The translations under genes were made by a program, and so were the position numbers. Shown here one piece after another: positions 1 to 9,242 of a stretch of DNA of 64,000 nucleotides. Source of the DNA: Lujinxingia sediminis (GTDB taxonomy: Bacteria > Myxococcota_A > Bradymonadia > Bradymonadales > Bradymonadaceae); assembly GCF_004005565.1 (NCBI RefSeq), contig NZ_SADD01000001.1, positions 1,116,001 through 1,180,000 of the forward strand, in the 5' to 3' direction. The notes below the pieces were generated by a model. The model had not been told where the DNA came from and did not search any database. It saw only the letters and a list, made by a program, of their open reading frames with translations. Position 1 is the stretch's first letter; each line of letters opens with the position of its first letter.

Positions 1-543
1 GGGATGCTCAAGTCGCTGGCGGATGAAGGCCTGGTCGACTACGTGCCGTACCGCGGTGCATTGCTCTCCGAGGCCGGACGTCGGATGGCCCTGCGCGTGA
101 TCCGCAACCACCGTCTTATCGAGGTCTTTTTGATGAAGACGCTCGACTACAGCTGGGACGAGGTTCACGCGGAGGCGGAGCGCCTTGAGCATGCTGTCAG
201 CGACACGCTTGTGGCGCGTATCGAACAGGCGCTGGGCTTTCCGCGCTTCGATCCGCACGGCGACCCCATTCCCAGCGCTGACGGGGAGATCCTGCGGCGC
301 GATGTCATGCCGCTGAGTGCCGCGACCGCCGGCATGAGGGTGCGGGTGGAGCGCGTGCTCGATCAGACGCCGGAGGTCCTGCGTTATCTCGATCGTATCG
401 GTCTACGCCCCGGGGGGCTTGTATACGTTAGAGAGGTGCTCAGTTTCGATGGCCAGATGTTTCTGACGCTCAATAACGAAGACGTCTCCGTCAGTGAGAG
501 TCTCGCTGCGAAGATGCTGGTGACTGAAGTGAGTCCCACGTGA
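1..543 (+). CDS. DtxR/MntR-family metal-dependent regulator (5' truncated)
   Basis: This is the C-terminal part of an iron/manganese-responsive DtxR-type transcriptional repressor; the start lies before the window. The visible frame opens in the end of the winged helix (LADEGLVDYVPYRG) and continues into the dimerisation and metal-binding domain (VIRNHRLIEVFL, WDEVHAEAERLEH), whose His and Glu residues match family metal ligands. A C-terminal FeoA/SH3-like domain follows (about residues 95-179). The ATG at position 4 is internal to the family alignment and is probably not the real start. The family normally binds promoter DNA when loaded with Fe2+ or Mn2+. The stop overlaps the next start, so the two genes are probably co-transcribed. 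Confidence 0.85.
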   Translation, partial: GMLKSLADEGLVDYVPYRGALLSEAGRRMALRVIRNHRLIEVFLMKTLDYSWDEVHAEAERLEHAVSDTLVARIEQALGFPRFDPHGDPIPSADGEILRRDVMPLSAATAGMRVRVERVLDQTPEVLRYLDRIGLRPGGLVYVREVLSFDGQMFLTLNNEDVSVSESLAAKMLVTEVSPT

Positions 544-968
544 GTGAGGCGTATGCCCTGAGCGTTCGGGTCGAAGACGCGCCCGAGAAAGCGACGTTGC
601 TCTACGACGCAGAGTGTGGTTTCTGCACGTACTGGGCGCGACGCTGGGCGATGAAGATCGGCGACGCGCTCCAGATTGTCGCGTTGCAGAGACGCGGCGG
701 TCGTTTTGAGGCCATCGCTCAGCGTGATTTGCTCGAGGCGATTCACTTTGTTGATGTCGAAGGCCGCATCTGGCGTGGAGCTGCCGCGGTTTATAAGGCG
801 GCGGCGTTGCGACCACGTTATCGTCTGCCCTGGTGGATGTACCGCTACGTGCCGGGCTTTCGACCGCTGAGTGAGTGGGGATACAGGCTGGTTGCGAATA
901 ACCGTTTAACGGTCTCCCGGTTGACGCGCTGGATGCGTCGCGAGCTTCCCGACGACGCCCCGAAGTAG
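540..968 (+). CDS. DCC (DUF393) thiol-disulfide oxidoreductase family protein
   Basis: A 142-residue protein with the N-terminal signature YDAECGFC, a DxxCxxC-type motif of the DCC/DUF393 family of predicted thiol-disulfide oxidoreductases. Only one Cys is seen in the motif region (AECGFCTYW gives C-x2-C), followed by a basic, aromatic-rich second half typical of the family. The GTG start overlaps the TGA of the DtxR-type gene by 4 bp (GTGA), suggesting translational coupling. The biochemical substrate of the family is not established. No signal peptide is seen, so it is probably cytoplasmic or membrane-associated. Confidence 0.8.
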   Translation: MSEAYALSVRVEDAPEKATLLYDAECGFCTYWARRWAMKIGDALQIVALQRRGGRFEAIAQRDLLEAIHFVDVEGRIWRGAAAVYKAAALRPRYRLPWWMYRYVPGFRPLSEWGYRLVANNRLTVSRLTRWMRRELPDDAPK

Positions 969-990
969 TGCTCGACGGGGGTTGCAGTTG

Positions 991-1019
991 TAGACAGGCA
1001 TGGGGGCGGTTTCTATAGT
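991..1019 (+). promoter_or_regulatory. Predicted sigma70-type promoter of folD
   Basis: TAGACA (991-996), a 17-bp spacer and TATAGT (1014-1019), each 5/6 to consensus, lie 37 bp before the folD start. This is the best housekeeping promoter seen in the window. The -35 resembles the TAGACA of the Myxococcus xanthus vegA promoter. Confidence 0.6.
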
Positions 1020-1055
1020 GCGCCGGGGGTTGGTACCACGGAAGGAACGGGGTCA

Positions 1056-2063
1056 ATGTTTATGGTGTTTGAGATCGCGACACAGCCGCTTCGCGAGGCG
1101 GCACAGGGCGGAGCACCGGGGGTGCTCGATGGTAAGGCGGTGGCCGCAGCGCTGCTTGCTCAGGTCGAAGAAGCCACGGCTGCTCTGTCAGGTCGAGACA
1201 TCGTTCCGACGCTCGCAGTCGTGCGCGTCGGCAATGATCTCGCCAGTGACATCTACGTGCGCCACAAGGAGCGCGCCTGCGCGAAGGTGGGCATCGCCTT
1301 TCGCCACGAGCATCTTCCGGCTACGGCGACACAGGCCGAGGTGCTGGCGTCGCTGCGTCGTCTCAACGCTGACGAGCGCGTGCACGGTATTTTGCTACAG
1401 CTGCCACTTCCCGGGGATATGAATGGTGCCGATCTGCTCACGGCGATCGACCCGCAGAAAGACGTCGACGGCTTTCATCCGTTAAACCTTGGCGGATTGA
1501 TGAGCGGCCACGCCGTGCTGGAGCCTTGCACTCCGCGCGGGGTCATGACGCTTCTGGCAGCTTCCGGCGTGGAGCTTACCGGAAAGCGGGCTGTGGTGAT
1601 TGGCCGCAGCGTGATCGTCGGTCGGCCGATGTCGTTGATGTTGGCTCGTGCCAACGCGACCGTCACCCTCTGCCATCGTCATACCCGTGATCTTGCTGAG
1701 ATTGTCTCGCAGGCTGAGGTGCTGGTTGTGGCCACCGGCGTGGCCGGGCTGGTTCACGGTGAGTGGGTGCGACCCGGGGCGGTCGTGATCGATGTGGGGA
1801 TCAGCCGCGTAGATGGCAAACTTCGCGGCGATGTCGATTTTGAAGGCGCGCGTCAGCGCGCGGCCGCCATCACTCCTGTTCCCCGCGGTGTGGGGCCGAT
1901 GACTGTCGCTACCTTGATGGAAAACGTGGTGCGCGCGGTCTGTGTGCGCCACGGCTTGCTCTTTCGAAACGGTGAGCTCATTGATGCTGCCTCGGCAGGC
2001 GTTCGCTTCGACTCCGGCGAGGGGCTTGCTCCCTGGCGGGCTCGCCCCATCGCGCCACGCTGA
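1056..2063 (+). CDS. folD: Bifunctional methylenetetrahydrofolate dehydrogenase/cyclohydrolase
   Basis: FolD interconverts 5,10-methylene-THF, methenyl-THF and 10-formyl-THF with NADP in the cytoplasm. The catalytic segment YVRHKERAC (Tyr, Lys) sits near residues 65-75. The substrate-loop motif QLPLP, the DVDGFHPLNLG segment and the Rossmann-type GRSVIVGRPM follow in family order, and TPVPRGVGPMT closes the domain. At 335 residues it is longer than the usual 280-300, because of extra N-terminal (about 20) and C-terminal (about 30) residues. GGAAGGA about 10 bp upstream supports the start; a second ATG lies at 1062. It precedes gcvT-gcvH-gcvPA, whose product methylene-THF is its substrate. Confidence 0.95.
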   Translation: MFMVFEIATQPLREAAQGGAPGVLDGKAVAAALLAQVEEATAALSGRDIVPTLAVVRVGNDLASDIYVRHKERACAKVGIAFRHEHLPATATQAEVLASLRRLNADERVHGILLQLPLPGDMNGADLLTAIDPQKDVDGFHPLNLGGLMSGHAVLEPCTPRGVMTLLAASGVELTGKRAVVIGRSVIVGRPMSLMLARANATVTLCHRHTRDLAEIVSQAEVLVVATGVAGLVHGEWVRPGAVVIDVGISRVDGKLRGDVDFEGARQRAAAITPVPRGVGPMTVATLMENVVRAVCVRHGLLFRNGELIDAASAGVRFDSGEGLAPWRARPIAPR

Positions 2064-2132
2064 ACGTCTGCAACCTCACGAGACTCGTACAACGCCAACC
2101 CTCACCGGGGTGAGTGGTGTGCCCCGATACGG

Positions 2133-3245
2133 ATGCACATGATGTCTGATTCGCTACACCGAGTCCCTCTTCACGACCGTCATAGTACGCTCGGAGGGCG
2201 CATGGTGCCTTTTGCTGGCTTTGAGATGCCCGTGCAATACAAGGGCATCAAAGACGAGCACCTGGCAGTGCGCTCGGCCGCCGGTCTCTTCGACGTCAGC
2301 CATATGGGCGAGGTCGAGGTTCGCGGCCCGGATGCCATCGAGGCGGTTGATGCGCTGGTGACCAACGACGTCCGCGGCCTCGTCGATGGCCAGGCGCTCT
2401 ATACGGTGATGTGCGCTCCAGACGGCGGCATTGTCGATGACCTGATCGTCTACAGGATTGCCGAAGATCATGTGTTCATCTGCGTAAACGCCGCAAATCG
2501 CGCTAAAGATGTTGCGTTTATGCGGGAGTATCTCCCGAAACTCAACGCGACGCTGGAGGACACCTCCGAGAACTACATCCAACTCGCACTCCAGGGCCCG
2601 AAAGCCGAGGCTTTACTCAAGCCCCTGGTCGAAGATGCGGATCTCGCTGAGCTGAAGTTCTTTCGTTGTGCCTGGATGCGCGTGGCCGGTGTCAGCGCAC
2701 TGGTAGCACGCACAGGCTACACGGGCGAAGATGGCTTTGAACTCTACATCCCCGACGAGGGTGGGGCGAAGGTCTTCGACGCGCTCGTGGAGAGCTATCT
2801 CCCCGATGAACTCGCCATGTGTGGACTCGGCGCACGCGATACACTTCGCCTGGAGGCTCGCCTTCCTCTCTACGGTCAGGACCTCAGCGAAGAGATCAAC
2901 CCGCTGGAAGCGGGGTTGAGCTGGGTCGTGAAGCTCAATTCCGGCTACGACTTCGTCGGGAAGGCCGCGCTGGAGGCGATTAAGGCGCAGGGAGTGAAAC
3001 GACGCCTTCGGGGCTTTCAACTGGAGGGACGAGGGGTGCTGAGACCGGGGTATGCGATCCTGGTCGATGGCAGGCCTGTGGGGGAACTTACCAGCGGCGG
3101 ATATGCACCGACGCTTGATGCCAGCATAGGGCTGGGATACATCGACGTGGAGCACACCGACGTTGAGCGCGCCGAGGTTGAGATTCGCGGTCGTCGCCTT
3201 CCGGTCCAGGTCTCCAAAAAGCCATTTTACAGCCGTCCGCGCTAA
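2133..3245 (+). CDS. gcvT: Glycine cleavage system T protein (aminomethyltransferase)
   Basis: GcvT transfers the aminomethyl intermediate from lipoylated H protein to THF, releasing ammonia and forming methylene-THF. The 370-residue length is normal. Family motifs are in order: LGGRMVPFAGFEMPVQY near the N-terminus, GLFDVSHMGE, DDLIVYRI, RTGYTGEDGFELYIP, LGARDTLRLEA and a C-terminal barrel (TSGGYAPTLDASIGLGYI). Three in-frame ATG codons (2133, 2139, 2142) are clustered and no strong Shine-Dalgarno chooses between them. It is the first of three consecutive gcv genes on the + strand, 69 bp after folD. Confidence 0.95.
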   Translation: MHMMSDSLHRVPLHDRHSTLGGRMVPFAGFEMPVQYKGIKDEHLAVRSAAGLFDVSHMGEVEVRGPDAIEAVDALVTNDVRGLVDGQALYTVMCAPDGGIVDDLIVYRIAEDHVFICVNAANRAKDVAFMREYLPKLNATLEDTSENYIQLALQGPKAEALLKPLVEDADLAELKFFRCAWMRVAGVSALVARTGYTGEDGFELYIPDEGGAKVFDALVESYLPDELAMCGLGARDTLRLEARLPLYGQDLSEEINPLEAGLSWVVKLNSGYDFVGKAALEAIKAQGVKRRLRGFQLEGRGVLRPGYAILVDGRPVGELTSGGYAPTLDASIGLGYIDVEHTDVERAEVEIRGRRLPVQVSKKPFYSRPR

Positions 3246-3289
3246 GCCCACCCCACATTCGCGAGAGATGCTCGCGTTGAGGAGCCGTC

Positions 3290-3682
3290 ATGCAACTTCC
3301 CGATTCCTACCGCTACTCCAAAGACCACGAATGGGTCAGCGACCAGGGCGATGGCACTGTGTTGGTGGGCATTACCCACTATGCGCAGGACGCGCTGGGC
3401 GACATCGTCTTTGTCGAACTGCCCGAAGTCGGTGCTGCCCTCAACGCCGACGATGATTTTGGCGTGGTTGAGAGCGTCAAGACCGTCTCCGACGTCTATG
3501 CGCCCGTCTCCGGCGAGGTGGTCGCCATTAACGACGCACTCGAAGACGCCCCGGAGTTGGTAAATGAGAGCCCCTATCAAGAGGGCTGGATCGTGCGCAT
3601 AAAGCTGAGCGATCCGGCTGAGGTCAACGCGCTGATGGATGCCGCAGGTTATGAGGCGTTCCTTAATGATGGCGAGTCCTGA
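3290..3682 (+). CDS. gcvH: Glycine cleavage system H protein
   Basis: GcvH is the lipoyl carrier that shuttles the aminomethyl group between the P, T and L proteins. The 130-residue protein has the classical lipoyl domain; the attachment residue is Lys64 in ESVKTVSDVYAPVSGEV. GAGGAG just upstream (about 3279) supports the ATG. It lies 44 bp after gcvT and 2 bp before gcvPA, so the three genes should be one transcript. Confidence 0.96.
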   Translation: MQLPDSYRYSKDHEWVSDQGDGTVLVGITHYAQDALGDIVFVELPEVGAALNADDDFGVVESVKTVSDVYAPVSGEVVAINDALEDAPELVNESPYQEGWIVRIKLSDPAEVNALMDAAGYEAFLNDGES

Positions 3683-3684
3683 TC

Positions 3685-5046
3685 ATGCGCTACATTCCGC
3701 ATACCGAAGATGATATCGCCCGGATGCTTGAGGCCATCGGTGTTGAGAGCATCGATGCACTCTTTGAGCGCATTCCTCAAGAGCTGCGCGACCGCGCGCG
3801 CGAGCTGAGCTTGCCAGCGCCGATGAGTGAGATCGCGCTCAACCAGCACCTGGGTGCGCTGGCCGCTCGCAATCAGAGCTCGGACCCGTCGACGATCTCG
3901 TTGTTAGGGGCAGGGTGTTACGATCACGTGGTGCCGCAGGCGATCAATCAGCTTCTGTTGCGTGCTGAGTTTCTGACCTCGTACACGCCATACCAGCCTG
4001 AGATCAGTCAGGGCACGACCAAGACCATCTTTGAATTTCAGTCGATGGTCTCCGAAGTGCTCGACATGCCGATTGCCAACGCCTCGATGTACGATGGCGC
4101 GCATGCCACTGCAGAAGCCGCGCTGATGGCCCAGCGGATCAGCCGTCGTGAGCATGTCTTCGTAGCCCGTAATGTCCACCCGGAGTACCGGGAGGTCATC
4201 GAGACGTACCTGCGCTATCAAGACGGGGTCTACCACGAGTTTGATGTCGATCCCGCTACGGGGCGCATCGATCTCGACGACCTTAAGGCCCGCGTGGAAG
4301 ATCCCAGACGCGTGGCCTGTGTGATCTTCCAGACGCCGAACTTCCTCGGCGTTCTCGAGGATCCGCGGGAGCTCGTGGCATGGGCTGAAGAGCATAAGAT
4401 TCTGACGGTAGCGGCGTTCAATGAGCCGCACGCGTTCGCGTTGGCGAAACCGCCGGGCAGCCACGGGGTTGATATCTGCGCCGGGGAGGGAATGGGGCTG
4501 GGTGTGGGGCTTAGCTACGGCGGACCGGCGCTCGGTATCTTCGCCGCCCGCGAGAAGCATCTTCGGGCGATGCCCGGACGCCTTGCCGGCCAGACCGTCG
4601 ACTCGCAGGGACGCGAGGGCTACGTGCTCACGCTCTCGACCCGTGAGCAGCATATTCGTCGCGCACGTGCCACCAGCAACATCTGCACAAACCAGGGGTT
4701 GATGGCGCTCGCTGCGGCGATCTACCTGAGTTTGATGGGGCGCGAAGGGTTTAAAGAGCTCGCCAGCCTCAATATGGCTCGGGCCCGGCACGCGCTGCGC
4801 GCGTATGAAGAGCGAGGCCTGGGGCGACGGGTCTACTCGGGACGTTTTTTCAACGAGTTTGTCGTGGAGTTGGACGCGCCGGCTCGCGAGGTCATCGATG
4901 CCTGTCTCGATAAGGGCATCGCGCCGGGATTCGACCTGGGATGTGTGCGACCTGAGTGGAGTCGGCATATGCTGGTTGCGTGCACCGAGATGACCACCGC
5001 CGAGGGGGTGGACCGCGCCCTGGATGCGGTGGCCGCTGCGCTTTAA
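3685..5046 (+). CDS. gcvPA: Glycine dehydrogenase (decarboxylating) subunit 1
   Basis: The N-terminal half of a split glycine decarboxylase P protein, 453 residues, which is the usual length. It begins MRYIPHTEDDIARML, and carries YTPYQPEISQGT, GAHATAEAAL, GGPALGIFA and TSNICTNQGLMAL, all typical of subunit 1. The PLP-binding Lys belongs to subunit 2 (GcvPB), which is not in this window: the next gene is pgi. An active P protein therefore needs gcvPB encoded elsewhere. The start follows the gcvH stop by 2 bp. Confidence 0.95.
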   Translation: MRYIPHTEDDIARMLEAIGVESIDALFERIPQELRDRARELSLPAPMSEIALNQHLGALAARNQSSDPSTISLLGAGCYDHVVPQAINQLLLRAEFLTSYTPYQPEISQGTTKTIFEFQSMVSEVLDMPIANASMYDGAHATAEAALMAQRISRREHVFVARNVHPEYREVIETYLRYQDGVYHEFDVDPATGRIDLDDLKARVEDPRRVACVIFQTPNFLGVLEDPRELVAWAEEHKILTVAAFNEPHAFALAKPPGSHGVDICAGEGMGLGVGLSYGGPALGIFAAREKHLRAMPGRLAGQTVDSQGREGYVLTLSTREQHIRRARATSNICTNQGLMALAAAIYLSLMGREGFKELASLNMARARHALRAYEERGLGRRVYSGRFFNEFVVELDAPAREVIDACLDKGIAPGFDLGCVRPEWSRHMLVACTEMTTAEGVDRALDAVAAAL

Positions 5047-5090
5047 ATCTCCACGAAGCCAGGTCAGAACGAACCGGACGCACCAGAGAC

Positions 5091-5118
5091 TTGCGGGGGG
5101 GAGAATTGCGCTTAGCAT
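5091..5118 (+). promoter_or_regulatory. Possible promoter of pgi
   Basis: TTGCGG (5091-5096), 16-bp spacer, TAGCAT (5113-5118) lie 37 bp upstream of the pgi ATG in a 108-bp gap. The match is partial and is given as a candidate only. Confidence 0.3.
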
Positions 5119-5154
5119 TGCCCGCTCAGTCCAACATTTTCTATCAGGAGCCCC

Positions 5155-6513
5155 ATGTACATCTACGACGATGCGGGCCTGTTTGACGTTGAGGCAGGTC
5201 TCTCCCCCGACTTTGATGCCCTGTGGTCGGATCGCTGTCAGGACGCGATCACCAGCCTTCGACGTCGTATCTCCAGCGGTGAACTGGGCTTCGCGTCGCT
5301 TCCCGAACGCGACCCGATCGAGATCATAACCTGGGCTGAGGGGCGACGTGCGGAGGGCTGGACCGATCAGATTGTCATCGGCATTGGCGGCTCAAGCCTG
5401 GGCACACGTGCGGTGCTCGAGGCGATGGGGCCTGCGTGGCGGGCAGCAGTCCGTACGCATTTTGCCGAGAATCTTGATCCGGTTACCTTGCACGCGATCC
5501 TTGAACAGGTGGATCTTCAGAAGACCTTGCTGGTGGTGGTCACCAAGAGTGGCTCGACGATTGAAACGATGAGTCAGCTCTGGATCCTCTATGACGCGCT
5601 CGTCAAAACTGTTGGGCGGGCTCAGGCGGACCGGCAGGTTATCGCCATCACGGATCCGCAGAAGGGCTCGTTGCGAGCGCTGGCCCGGGAGCGAGGTTGG
5701 GAGAGTTTCGAGGTGCCTGCGAATGTCGGGGGGCGCTTCAGTGTCCTCAGTCCGGTCTCCCTCGTCCCGCTGGCGCTGGCTGGCTACGACGTCGACGGTT
5801 TGCTCGGTGGTGCGCGCCGGTGCCTGGACGGGGGTGACGAGGCATGGATGGGGCTGGCACGCATCGCGGCGCAACACGTTGCCCTGGGCGATCAGGGTTA
5901 CGGTCAGTTGGTGATGATGGCCTACGGCGACCGCCTCAATGCGCTGATCGACTGGTTTCGCCAGCTCTGGGCAGAGAGCCTCGGAAAGGCGCGTGATCGT
6001 CGCGGTGCGCGCGTGAATACGGGCATCACGCCGATCAAAGCCATCGGTGCGATCGACCAGCATAGCCAGGTGCAACTCTATATGGAGGGGCCCAACGACA
6101 AACAGATCGTCTTTGTGGAGACTCGCTCCCATAGCATCGATCTGACGATTCCAGCCTCACCACCGTTGCCAGCTCCCCTGAGTCATCTTCAGGGGCGTAG
6201 CCTTTCCGAGATTCTCCAGGCGGAGGCCCAGGGCACGCGGGCAGCTCTTGCTCGAGCAGGCCGTCCCACGGCCTGCTGGAGGCTGGAGTCCACGGGCGCA
6301 GCCAGCGTTGGGGGCTTTCTGGCGGCCTGGATGTTCATCACTGCGCTCGCTGGAGAGCTGCTGGATATCGACGCCTTCGACCAGCCGGGGGTCGAGCTCG
6401 GCAAGAAGATCGCGCACGGCCTTCTGGGTCATCCAGAGCACGGAGCCCTCGCCGGTGAGACCGTACCTCCTCCCGGTGATGACGCTTCCGACTCCTGGAC
6501 GGCCCGCCGCTGA
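5155..6513 (+). CDS. pgi: Glucose-6-phosphate isomerase
   Basis: Pgi interconverts glucose-6-phosphate and fructose-6-phosphate in glycolysis. The two SIS-type phosphosugar domains are clear: GIGGSSLGTRA and VTKSGSTIET in the first, GGRFSVLSPVSLVPLALAG next, then the catalytic region QLWAESLGK and IGAIDQHSQVQLY. At 452 residues it is the short bacterial type rather than the 550-residue E. coli type. AGGAG 8 bp upstream supports the ATG. A 108-bp gap separates it from gcvPA. The last roughly 15 residues (DDASDSW and after) are a nonconserved tail. Confidence 0.95.
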   Translation: MYIYDDAGLFDVEAGLSPDFDALWSDRCQDAITSLRRRISSGELGFASLPERDPIEIITWAEGRRAEGWTDQIVIGIGGSSLGTRAVLEAMGPAWRAAVRTHFAENLDPVTLHAILEQVDLQKTLLVVVTKSGSTIETMSQLWILYDALVKTVGRAQADRQVIAITDPQKGSLRALARERGWESFEVPANVGGRFSVLSPVSLVPLALAGYDVDGLLGGARRCLDGGDEAWMGLARIAAQHVALGDQGYGQLVMMAYGDRLNALIDWFRQLWAESLGKARDRRGARVNTGITPIKAIGAIDQHSQVQLYMEGPNDKQIVFVETRSHSIDLTIPASPPLPAPLSHLQGRSLSEILQAEAQGTRAALARAGRPTACWRLESTGAASVGGFLAAWMFITALAGELLDIDAFDQPGVELGKKIAHGLLGHPEHGALAGETVPPPGDDASDSWTARR

Positions 6514-6591
6514 AGGGAGTGGTGTTGGCTTTGCATTCAAGGGGCGACTTTGCTTTAATCATCCCGGAAGAATCCCGCTGACTCCCTGAGT

Positions 6592-6621
6592 TTGACCGGA
6601 GGTGGGTGCACCTCATAGGGT
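6592..6621 (+). promoter_or_regulatory. Predicted promoter of the FHA-GGDEF gene
   Basis: TTGACC (6592-6597), 18-bp spacer, TAGGGT (6616-6621). A closely similar TTGACC/TAGGGT pair precedes the ribbon-helix-helix gene at 38196-38223, which raises confidence in both. The G-rich -10 recalls AAGGGT of the M. xanthus vegA promoter. Confidence 0.45.
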
Positions 6622-6730
6622 GCGCTTCACCTGGTTAGCTCAATGTAGCAAGTCGCGCCCCGTGTAAGAGGCGCTGTTGCCAACCTCGGTGGAAACCGCC
6701 TCGGCGGATTCGGAGACGAAGAAGGCGAAT

Positions 6731-7654
6731 ATGGGTAAGGACAGCACCGTCGTCACCGTCATCAGTCAGATCCCCAAGTCGGGATCGTCGATGCGCGATG
6801 CCTGCCTGGTGGTTATCAACGGGGGGGACCTCGGAAAGAAGTATGGCCTCGCCCAGCCTTCGACCGTCATTGGCCGTTCAAGCAAGGTTGATATTCAGAT
6901 CGATGAAGACTCGATCTCGCGAAATCATGCCGTCATTAATAACCTGGGCAATGAGATCGTGGTGCGTGACCTGGAGTCCACCAACGGGACCTATGTCAAC
7001 GATCGGCCTGTCCGAGAGCATCGCCTGATGGACGGTGACCAGGTCAAGATTGGACGCACGATCTTCAAGTTTCTTTCCGGCAGTAATATTGAGGCGGCGT
7101 ATCACGACGAGATTTATCGCCTTACGACGACCGATGGGCTTACGCAGGTCTACAACAAGCGCTACTTCCTCAAGGAAACCGAGCGTGAGTTGAGTCGGTG
7201 CATTCGCTACCAACGGGAGCTCTCGCTGGTGATGATCGATATCGATCATTTCAAACCTGTAAACGACACCTATGGACACCTCGCCGGCGATCATATCCTC
7301 AAACAGGTGGCGCAGAGGATTGTAAGGTCGATCCGGCGCGATGACATTTTCGCGCGCTACGGGGGAGAGGAGTTCATCCTTCTGCTGCCGGAGATTGAGA
7401 AAGCCCGTGCGATTCAACTCGCGGAGAAGGTGCGCGTGTTGATCGGCGATGAGCCTTTCACATTCGATAACGTCGACATCCCGATTACGCTCTCCATGGG
7501 GGTGGCTGATTTGCGCGAGTATCTGGCGCGCTTTGCGACGCCCCAGGAACTCGATATGAGCGCCGACGTTAACGCCTTTGCGTTCATCAAGATCGCCGAC
7601 GAGCGGCTCTACAAAGCGAAGGAGAGCGGGCGTAATCGCGTCGTTGGTCAATAA
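6731..7654 (+). CDS. FHA-domain diguanylate cyclase (GGDEF)
   Basis: A 307-residue soluble protein: N-terminal FHA domain (IGRSS at residues 47-51, SRNH at 63-66, STNGTY at 83-88) followed by a GGDEF domain with an intact GGEEF active site (211-215). The family makes cyclic di-GMP from two GTP. RRDD at 202-205 lies exactly five residues before GGEEF and fits the RxxD inhibitory I-site, so product feedback is expected. The FHA domain has the canonical Arg, Ser, His and Asn-Gly, so phosphothreonine input is plausible. The start is placed at ATG 6731, which has AGAAGG upstream; an in-frame TTG at 6677 would add 18 residues and is less likely. Confidence 0.9.
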   Translation: MGKDSTVVTVISQIPKSGSSMRDACLVVINGGDLGKKYGLAQPSTVIGRSSKVDIQIDEDSISRNHAVINNLGNEIVVRDLESTNGTYVNDRPVREHRLMDGDQVKIGRTIFKFLSGSNIEAAYHDEIYRLTTTDGLTQVYNKRYFLKETERELSRCIRYQRELSLVMIDIDHFKPVNDTYGHLAGDHILKQVAQRIVRSIRRDDIFARYGGEEFILLLPEIEKARAIQLAEKVRVLIGDEPFTFDNVDIPITLSMGVADLREYLARFATPQELDMSADVNAFAFIKIADERLYKAKESGRNRVVGQ

Positions 7655-7710
7655 CTACGCCCGAGTGGCGCCACCGCGATCAGATAGGCCCTCGAACCCG
7701 AAATATCGAC

Positions 7711-7760
7711 ACACGCAGAAGAGGCCGGCAGTGTATGAACTGCCGGCCTCTTCTGCGTGT
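7711..7760. terminator. Perfect 22-bp inverted repeat, bidirectional terminator
   Basis: Arms 7711-7732 and 7739-7760 are exact reverse complements with a 6-nt loop (GTATGA). The hairpin lies between the convergent FHA-GGDEF gene (+) and pyk (-). There is no T-tract after either arm, but the stem length and convergent position make a two-way transcription stop the simplest reading. Confidence 0.7.
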
Positions 7761-7783
7761 ACGGGGGATTCGCCGAGCCGCTG

Positions 7784-9208
<1,425 letters not shown>

Positions 9209-9242
9209 CGCAATGGTTCAAAGAGCATGGAAGACGACGCGT

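Noticed and set aside
2064-2132. Possible glycine riboswitch before gcvT.
   Set aside because: The gap of 69 bp is too short for an aptamer plus expression platform, and no conserved core is visible.
6600-6680. Stretch with GGTTAGCTCAA, resembling a tRNA D-loop.
   Set aside because: No acceptor-stem pairing, no T-loop GTTCGA and no anticodon arm were found.
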